Part shown: piece by piece, positions 58,772 to 64,000 of the stretch
Numbering within the stretch: position 1 is the stretch's first letter
Layout of the letters: each line of letters starts with the position of its first letter
Source of the DNA: Caulobacter sp.
GTDB lineage: Bacteria > Pseudomonadota > Alphaproteobacteria > Caulobacterales > Caulobacteraceae
NCBI GenBank assembly: GCA_030680355.1
Contig: JAUXVF010000022.1
Span: 186,001 to 250,000 of the forward strand
Reading direction: 5' to 3'
DNA: 64,000 nt
Program-made: the position numbers and the translations under genes
Notes under the pieces: generated by a model
Databases searched by the model: none
Told to the model about the DNA's origin: nothing
Seen by the model: the letters and a program-made list of their open reading frames with translations, nothing else

Positions 58772-59464
58772 ATGTTTGACGCCGCCTCGAGCCCGACGCC
58801 CCTCGCCCTTGAGGCCGTGACCCTGACCCTCCCCTCGGTGGCCGGGCCGGTGGAGATATTGCGCGGGGTCTCCCTGACCGTGGCCCCCGGCGAGCAGGTG
58901 GCGGTGGTCGGGCCGTCCGGCTCGGGCAAGTCGTCCCTGATCGCCGTGGCCGCCGGCCTGGAGCAGCCGACCTCGGGCGCGGTGCGTCTGTTTGGCGAAA
59001 ACCTCGCCGCCCTCGGCGAGGATGGCCGGGCGCGGCTGCGGCGGGGTCGGGTGTCGCTGGTCTTCCAGGCCTTTCACCTGCTGCCCAACATGACCGCCGA
59101 GGAGAATGTCGCGGCGCCGCTGGAGCTGGCCGGACGGCCGGGCGCGGCGAAGACGGCCCGCGACTGGCTGGACCGGGTCGGGCTGTCGGACCGGCTGCGC
59201 CACTATCCGACCCAGCTGTCGGGCGGTGAACAACAGCGGGTGGCCCTGGCCCGCGCCCTGGCCATCGGCCCGGCCCTGCTGTTCGCCGACGAGCCGACCG
59301 GCAATCTCGACGCCGCCAACGCCGCCTCGGTGGCCGATCTGATGTTCGACCTCGTGGCCGAGACCGGCGCGGCCCTGGTGCTGGTCACCCACGACGCCGC
59401 CCTGGCCGCCCGCGCCGGGCGTCAGGTGACCATGGCCGCCGGCCAGATCGTGGGCGACGCCTGA
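58772..59464 (+). CDS. ybbA: ABC transporter ATP-binding protein (YbbA-like)
   Basis: 230 residues from the ATG at 58772. Walker A GPSGSGKSSL, Q-loop VFQAFHLLPNMTAEENV, signature LSGGEQQRVALARAL and Walker B LLFADEPTGNLD place it in the LolD/MacB group of mechanotransmitting ATPases. It overlaps the permease gene by a TGATG junction (59462-59466) and is divergent from tesA, the synteny of E. coli ybbA. Confidence 0.94.
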   Translation: MFDAASSPTPLALEAVTLTLPSVAGPVEILRGVSLTVAPGEQVAVVGPSGSGKSSLIAVAAGLEQPTSGAVRLFGENLAALGEDGRARLRRGRVSLVFQAFHLLPNMTAEENVAAPLELAGRPGAAKTARDWLDRVGLSDRLRHYPTQLSGGEQQRVALARALAIGPALLFADEPTGNLDAANAASVADLMFDLVAETGAALVLVTHDAALAARAGRQVTMAAGQIVGDA

Positions 59465-61983
59465 TGCCGCTTTCCCTCCGGTTCGCGCTGCGCGAGCTGC
59501 GCTCCGGCGTGGCCGGATTCCGCATCTTCCTGGCCTGTCTGGCCCTGGGCGTAGCGGCCATCGCCGCCGCCGGCTCGACCGCCGAGGCCTTTCGCCAGGG
59601 TCTGGCCAGCGAGGCGCGTGAAATTCTCGGCGGCGATCTGAAGGTCTCCGTCGACCGTCGCCGGTTCAGCGAGGCCGAACACCGCCGGTTCGACGCCCTG
59701 GGCGCCACCGCCTGGTCGGCGGCCGCCTCGGCCATGGCCGAGACGCCGTCGGGCGAGCGCCGCCTGGTCGAGCTGCGCGGCGTGTCGGCGGCCTATCCCC
59801 TGGCCGGCGCCGTCGAGCTGCAGGGCGTCCCGTCGCTGGCGGCGGCCTTCCGCCCCGACGGCGACGCGGCCGGGGCGGCCGTGGAACAGGCTCTGCTCGA
59901 CCGGCTGCATATGAAACTGGGTGACCGTTTCCTGATCGGCGAGGCGTCCTTTGTCGCCCGGGCGGTGCTGATCTCCGAGCCCGACCGGCTGGGCCGCGGC
60001 TTTGGTCTGGGCCCGCGCGTGCTGACCAGTCTCGAGGCCGTCGAGAAGGGCGGCTTTCTGCTGCCGGGCCTGCCCAACACCGGCGAGGCCGTGCGCATCG
60101 CACTGAAGCCGGAGCTGGCCGCCAACGCCCAGGTCGACGCCCTGGTGAAGACGCTCAAAAAAGAGGGATTCGAGGCGCGCGGTCGCAACGAGGCGGCCGG
60201 CGGTTTCAAACGGCTGATCGACCAGCTCGAGTATTTCCTCGGCTTCATCGGCCTGGCCTCGCTGGTCGCCGGCGGCCTGGGCGTGGCCGGGGCGGTCTCG
60301 GCCTATCTGGAACAGCGCAAACCCTCGATCGCCGTGCTCAAGGCCCTGGGCGCGGAAGGCAGCCTGATCCGCGACGTCTATCTGATCCAGATCGCGGCGT
60401 TGTCGGCGCTGGGCGTGGCCATCGGCCTGGCCATCGGCGCCGTCGCGCCGCTGGTGCTCGGCCAGCTGGCCAAGGATCAGCTGCCGGTGCCGGCCCTGTT
60501 CGCCGTCTATCCCCTGCCTCTGCTCAAGGCGGCGCTGTTTGGCCTGCTGGCCGCCGCCGCCTTCAGCCTGGCGCCGCTGGCCAGGGCCCGGGCGACGCCG
60601 CCCGCCTCGCTGTTCCGGCGCGACCTGTCGGCCCGCCTGCCGTTCGGCCCCGAGGTCGTTGTCGCCGGTCTGGCGGCGGCGGGCCTGGCCGGGCTGGCCA
60701 TCGTCACCGCCCCGACGCCGATGGCGGCGGGAATCATGATCGCCGGCGTGGCCTTCGCCTTCGTCCTGCTCTGGGTCATCGGCCTGGGCGCGGCCCTCGG
60801 CGCCGGCCGGTTGCGCGGCTTCGCCCGGGGCGCGGTGCGTATCGGCATCGCCAACCTGGCCGGACCCCGCTCGGCGGCGCGGACAGCGGCCCCGGCCATC
60901 GGCCTGGGCGTCGCCCTGCTGGCGGCGGTGGTGCTGATCCAGTCCAGCCTGCTGTCCCAGGTCCGGGAGGTCGCGCCCCGCACCGCCCCGGCCATGGTCT
61001 TCACAGACATCCCCGGCGAGCGAACCGCCGAATTCGACGCCGCCGTGGCCAGGGCCTTCGCTGTCCCGCTGACCGACCGCAACTGGCTGCGCGCGCCGTT
61101 CGCCTCAGGCCGCATCGTCCGCATCAAGGGCCAGCCGGTCGACCGCGACCAGATCAAGGACAGCGAACGCTGGGCCTATGACAACGACATCCAGGTCTCG
61201 GCCATCGGGCCGGAGCCAGGGGCGGCCGGCGTCGTATCGGGTCACTGGTGGCCGGCCGACTACGCCGGCGCGCCGCTGATCGCCATGGAGGTCGACGCGG
61301 CCAGGGGCGGCGGGCTCAAGGTCGGCGACAGCGTCACCCTCAGCATCCTGGGTCGCGAGATCGACGCCCGCGTTGCGGTCCTGCGCGAGGTCGACTGGGG
61401 CGGCTTCGGTCCGTCCTTCCCGATCATCATCAACCCCTCGGCCCTCGCCGGGGCGGGCCTGCGCCATGTCGCCATCGCCAAGGCCGACAAGGTCCAGGAA
61501 GCGGCCGTGACCCGGGCCCTGGGGCGGGACTTTCCGATGGTCAATGTGATCAGCGTGCGCGAGCAGCTGGAGGCGGCGACCGAGATGCTCGGCCGGCTGG
61601 TGCTGGCCATCCAGGGGGCGGCCTCGGTCGCGGCCCTGGCCGGACTGCTGGTGCTGGCCGGGGCCATCGCCGCCGGGGCGCGGGCGCGGGCGCGGGAGGC
61701 GGCGACGCTCAAGGTGCTGGGCGGTTCCCGCGGCCAGATCCTGCTGGCCTATGGCGTCGAATATGGCGCGGTCGGCCTGATCGCGGGCGTCGCCGGCGTG
61801 GCCCTCGGCTACGCCGCCGCCTGGCCGGTGGTGGTCAAGGTTTTCGAGGCCAGATGGAGCGTCGACTGGGCCGGTGTCGCCGCTTTGCTCGGCGGCGCGG
61901 CCGGGCTGGCGACGCTCGGCGGACTGATGGCGGCGATGCAGGCCCTGTCAAAGCGGCCGGCGCCGGTGCTGCGGGCGGAATGA
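59464..61983 (+). CDS. ybbP: FtsX/MacB-family permease (YbbP-like)
   Basis: 839 residues. A first helix at about 15-37 is followed by a periplasmic domain, then two FtsX blocks: one around residues 260-380 (LGFIGLASLVAGGLGVAGAV, KPSIAVLKALGAEGSLI) and a second near the C terminus (AREAATLKVLGGSRGQILLAY). Between them are four more helices and a second large periplasmic domain. This is the ten-helix YbbP/LolCE-like layout, thought to move lipid-like or toxic molecules out of the inner membrane. It works with the ATPase upstream. Confidence 0.93.
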   Translation: MPLSLRFALRELRSGVAGFRIFLACLALGVAAIAAAGSTAEAFRQGLASEAREILGGDLKVSVDRRRFSEAEHRRFDALGATAWSAAASAMAETPSGERRLVELRGVSAAYPLAGAVELQGVPSLAAAFRPDGDAAGAAVEQALLDRLHMKLGDRFLIGEASFVARAVLISEPDRLGRGFGLGPRVLTSLEAVEKGGFLLPGLPNTGEAVRIALKPELAANAQVDALVKTLKKEGFEARGRNEAAGGFKRLIDQLEYFLGFIGLASLVAGGLGVAGAVSAYLEQRKPSIAVLKALGAEGSLIRDVYLIQIAALSALGVAIGLAIGAVAPLVLGQLAKDQLPVPALFAVYPLPLLKAALFGLLAAAAFSLAPLARARATPPASLFRRDLSARLPFGPEVVVAGLAAAGLAGLAIVTAPTPMAAGIMIAGVAFAFVLLWVIGLGAALGAGRLRGFARGAVRIGIANLAGPRSAARTAAPAIGLGVALLAAVVLIQSSLLSQVREVAPRTAPAMVFTDIPGERTAEFDAAVARAFAVPLTDRNWLRAPFASGRIVRIKGQPVDRDQIKDSERWAYDNDIQVSAIGPEPGAAGVVSGHWWPADYAGAPLIAMEVDAARGGGLKVGDSVTLSILGREIDARVAVLREVDWGGFGPSFPIIINPSALAGAGLRHVAIAKADKVQEAAVTRALGRDFPMVNVISVREQLEAATEMLGRLVLAIQGAASVAALAGLLVLAGAIAAGARARAREAATLKVLGGSRGQILLAYGVEYGAVGLIAGVAGVALGYAAAWPVVVKVFEARWSVDWAGVAALLGGAAGLATLGGLMAAMQALSKRPAPVLRAE

Positions 61984-62081
61984 TCTGACAAAGCCGTTAT
62001 GCGGCAAACGCTTGCGCTGCGACCAGTCAGACACGATATTCAGAAGGTATCCAATCCAGGATGCCCTGAAAGGACTATTCC

Positions 62082-62831
62082 ATGAGCGACTTCGGACGCG
62101 GCAATGCGCGCTCGATCCCGCAGACCACCGACATGTCGTTGGACGCGGGTCTTCGCGCCTTCATGCTCGGTGTTTACAACAAGATGGCCCTTGGCCTGCT
62201 GCTGTCGGCCGGGCTGGCCTTCCTGACCTCCAGCTACGCCCCCGTCGCGCAGCTGCTCTATGTGGTTACGCCGGAAGGCGGACTCGCCGGCTTTACGACT
62301 CTGGGCCAGATCGTGCGCTTCGCGCCGCTGGTCATGGTGGTGGTGGCCATGTTCGGCATGAAGAACATGACCGCCCGCAGCTCGGGCATCTACTACTGGG
62401 CCATCGTCACCGCGATCGGCGCGGGCCTGGGCGTCTGGCTTCTGGCCTATACCGGCGCCTCGGTGTTCATGACCTTCCTGATCACGGCCACCGCCTTCGG
62501 CGCGCTGAGCCTGGTCGGCTACACCACCAAGAAGGACCTGTCGGGCTTCGGCAGCTTCCTGATCATGGGCGTGTGGGGTCTGATCGCCGCCAGCCTGGCC
62601 AACATGTTCTTCAACCTGCCGGCCTTGTACTGGATCATCAACGTCGTCGGCGTGCTGATCTTCGCGGGCCTGACGGCCTACGACACCCAGCGCCTGAAGA
62701 TGACCTACTACCAGATCAAGGGTGACGGCGAGACCATGTCGGTGGCCACCAACATGGGCGCCCTGAGCCTCTATCTGGACTTCATCAACCTGTTCCAGTT
62801 CCTGCTCGCCTTCGTGGGCGTGCGCCGCTAG
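62082..62831 (+). CDS. Bax inhibitor-1/YccA family membrane protein
   Basis: 249 residues with seven predicted helices. RAFMLGVYNKMALGLLLSAGLAFL, VFMTFLITATAFGALSLVGYTTKKDLSGFGSF (in separate parts), AYDTQRLK and LYLDFINLFQFLLAF are BI-1 signatures; Asp residues in the last helices could be the pH/calcium sensor pair known from BsYetJ. AAGGA precedes the ATG. It is monocistronic, with a strong terminator 28 bases past the stop. Confidence 0.95.
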   Translation: MSDFGRGNARSIPQTTDMSLDAGLRAFMLGVYNKMALGLLLSAGLAFLTSSYAPVAQLLYVVTPEGGLAGFTTLGQIVRFAPLVMVVVAMFGMKNMTARSSGIYYWAIVTAIGAGLGVWLLAYTGASVFMTFLITATAFGALSLVGYTTKKDLSGFGSFLIMGVWGLIAASLANMFFNLPALYWIINVVGVLIFAGLTAYDTQRLKMTYYQIKGDGETMSVATNMGALSLYLDFINLFQFLLAFVGVRR

Positions 62832-62858
62832 CGGCTTCAGGATCTGCAAGACGTCAAA

Positions 62859-62890
62859 GGCCCCGCCCGGGAAACCGGCGGGGCCTTTTT
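62859..62890 (+). terminator. Intrinsic terminator after the BI-1 gene
   Basis: GGCCCCGCC (62859-62867) pairs exactly with GGCGGGGCC (62877-62885), followed by TTTTT. It is a textbook rho-independent terminator ending one base before the convergent DUF2794 gene. Confidence 0.93.
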
Positions 62891-63226
62891 CTATTCAACG
62901 ACGCTGAAACGGCCCTTGTCGAACACCCGCAGCACCTGCTCCAGCTCATGACCGCGTTTGAGGATGTGGCCGGGCTGGTTCATCACCGCCCAGGCGCCCT
63001 GGCGTTTGGCCAGGGCCGGCCGCTTCTCGATGCGATAGAGGGGCTGTTCGGAGGCGCGGCGGAAAACGCTGAACACGGCGCTGTCGGACAGGCCGTCGAT
63101 GGCGTAGTCCCGCCACTCCCCGGCGGCGACCATGCGCCCGTAGAGTCGCAGCAGCCGCTCCAGTTCGCGGCGCTCGAAAAAGACCGGGGCGGTCCGGGAG
63201 GCGGGGTATGTCGGATCGGTGGCCAT
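62891..63226 (-). CDS. DUF2794 family protein
   Basis: 111 residues. VFFERRELERLLRLYGRMVAAGEWRDYAID (in parts), SVFRRASEQPLYRIEK, PGHILKRGHELEQVLRVFDKGRFSVVE match the small alphaproteobacterial family DUF2794, which has no established function. It is soluble, with no signal peptide. Convergent with the BI-1 gene. Confidence 0.9.
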   Translation of the reverse strand: MATDPTYPASRTAPVFFERRELERLLRLYGRMVAAGEWRDYAIDGLSDSAVFSVFRRASEQPLYRIEKRPALAKRQGAWAVMNQPGHILKRGHELEQVLRVFDKGRFSVVE

Positions 63227-63555
63227 GCGGGCTGAAAGGCTAGACCTGAATCGCCCGGTTTGGCGAGGGGCGTCGCGGAAAGGTCACGGTCGCCGGGTTT
63301 GTGCGATCGCTGTCACGGCCGGCCTACAAATGACCTTATTTCGGACGCGCGCCCGCCGGTAACGCCCCCCAGTTTAACAGCGTCGGCCGGTCGGAAGCCT
63401 CGTAGGTCCCGGATCCTGAACAGCCCCCCCAGCCCCCCCCTGGATCGCGGGTTTTGGATCGGCCGACACATTATCCCCTCTCCTAATGAGCCCCCGCGGT
63501 CTTTCCCTCCGGCCGCGGGGGTTTCATTCTGTCCGGGACACAGAGGGGACATCTC
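63227..63555. other. Intergenic region upstream of the SDR gene
   Basis: 329 bases without a convincing gene. From about 63420 it contains runs of C (CCCCCCCAGCCCCCCCC) and GGATCGCGGGTTTTGGATCG. It ends in a 9-bp perfect hairpin at 63491-63521 described separately. The DUF2794 promoter must lie at the left end; the source of the transcript that the hairpin would end is unknown. Confidence 0.5.
63491..63527 (+). terminator. Orphan terminator-like hairpin before the SDR gene
   Basis: CCCCCGCGG (63491-63499) is exactly complementary to CCGCGGGGG (63513-63521) with a 13-base loop, followed by TTTCATT. On the plus strand no gene ends nearby, because the BI-1 gene already has its own terminator 600 bases back. 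It may end a small RNA or act as an attenuator in the SDR leader, whose ATG is 35 bases downstream. Confidence 0.55.
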
Positions 63556-64000
63556 ATGGGAAGACTCGCCGGCCGCGCGGCCATCGTCACCGGGGCCGCC
63601 AGCGGCATCGGCCGGGCCAGCGCCGAACTGTTTGCAGGCGAGGGCGCCAGGGTGCTGGCCGTCGACCGGCCCGGCGCCGACCTTGGCTTTGATCATCCCG
63701 CCATCGAGACGCTGGCCCAGGACATCAGCGAGGACGCGGCCCCGGCCGCCATCGTCGCACGGGCCGTGGCGGCCTTCGGCGGTCTGGACATCGTCTACAA
63801 CAACGCCGGCGTCTCCGGGTCCAGCCCGGTCGGCGAGACAACCGACGAGGCCTTTGACCGGCAGATCGCGGTCAATCTCCGCGCCGCCTTCCGCCTCAGC
63901 CGTGAGGCGGTGAAACATCTGGTCGCCTCGCCGGCCGGACGGCTGATCTTCACCGCCTCGATCATGGCCCGCCACACCGACAACGGCCTGGTCGCCTATT
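63556..64000 (+). CDS. Short-chain dehydrogenase/reductase, truncated by the window edge
   Basis: The first 148 codons are visible. The ATG follows GAGGGGAC. NAD(P) loop VTGAASGIGRASAE, acidic residue in VLAVDRPG, YNNAGVSGSS, and the catalytic Ser in IFTASIMAR are present; the sequence ends GLVAY, where the catalytic Tyr of YxxxK begins. The function within the SDR family is not determinable. Confidence 0.9.
   Translation, partial: MGRLAGRAAIVTGAASGIGRASAELFAGEGARVLAVDRPGADLGFDHPAIETLAQDISEDAAPAAIVARAVAAFGGLDIVYNNAGVSGSSPVGETTDEAFDRQIAVNLRAAFRLSREAVKHLVASPAGRLIFTASIMARHTDNGLVAY

Overview
The window is high-GC, densely coded chromosomal DNA. Gene content points to a free-living alphaproteobacterium of the Caulobacterales (Caulobacter/Phenylobacterium-like). 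The markers are a ChvG-ChvI two-component system fused to a short HprK, an EIIA-Man and HPr; a flmA-flmB (pseB-pseC) pair; a DUF2794 protein; and candidate promoters of the TTGNCGS/GCTANAWC type. The genus assignment is inference. I see no phage, insertion sequence, integrase or CRISPR array.

Left part (1-13.2 kb): the start of a Mur-ligase gene lies divergent to an LD-carboxypeptidase (peptidoglycan recycling). Then come a PEP-mutase/ICL-family enzyme, a zf-CHCC protein, an orphan ABC ATPase, a divergent cytochrome P450 / TetR-rubredoxin cluster, a purine permease, tRNA-Arg(CCG), an unlisted 34-residue membrane peptide, an orphan molybdate-binding protein, a Gly-rich lipoprotein, VanZ-like, HAD and SDR proteins, and the flmAB flagellin-sugar genes.

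Regulation and C1/amino-acid metabolism (13.2-31 kb): chvI-chvG-hprK-EIIA-ptsH form a tightly overlapping operon. bioB follows. ahcY lies behind an exact 18-bp palindrome, a candidate SAM/SAH-responsive operator. Next are pyridoxal kinase, an EstB-like hydrolase, rarD, asd, and a leu operon in which leuC, leuD and leuB are interleaved with a two-domain VOC protein and an antibiotic-biosynthesis-monooxygenase-fold protein by overlapping start/stop codons.

Translation block (32.6-41 kb): ffh-rpsP-rimM and trmD-rplS are on the minus strand but separated by about 4.5 kb carrying a methyltransferase, tesB, an inactive-looking S41-type protein and a flavin monooxygenase. S16 has a long Ala/Glu repeat tail.

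Right part (41-64 kb): an M3 peptidase, murI, an ahpD-ahpC-katG-oxyR peroxide-defence cluster with shared candidate OxyR sites, a YqjI-like His-rich PadR regulator behind three GATATATC operators, tandem S9 peptidases, dapF, thpR, an aldo/keto reductase, the tesA/ybbA/ybbP trio, a Bax-inhibitor-1 protein, DUF2794, and a truncated SDR at the edge. Several intergenic gaps carry large inverted repeats. One family (TGCGTNNTTCGA...TCATCCTGAGCAG) occurs as five full copies and one half copy, four of them between 45 and 58 kb.
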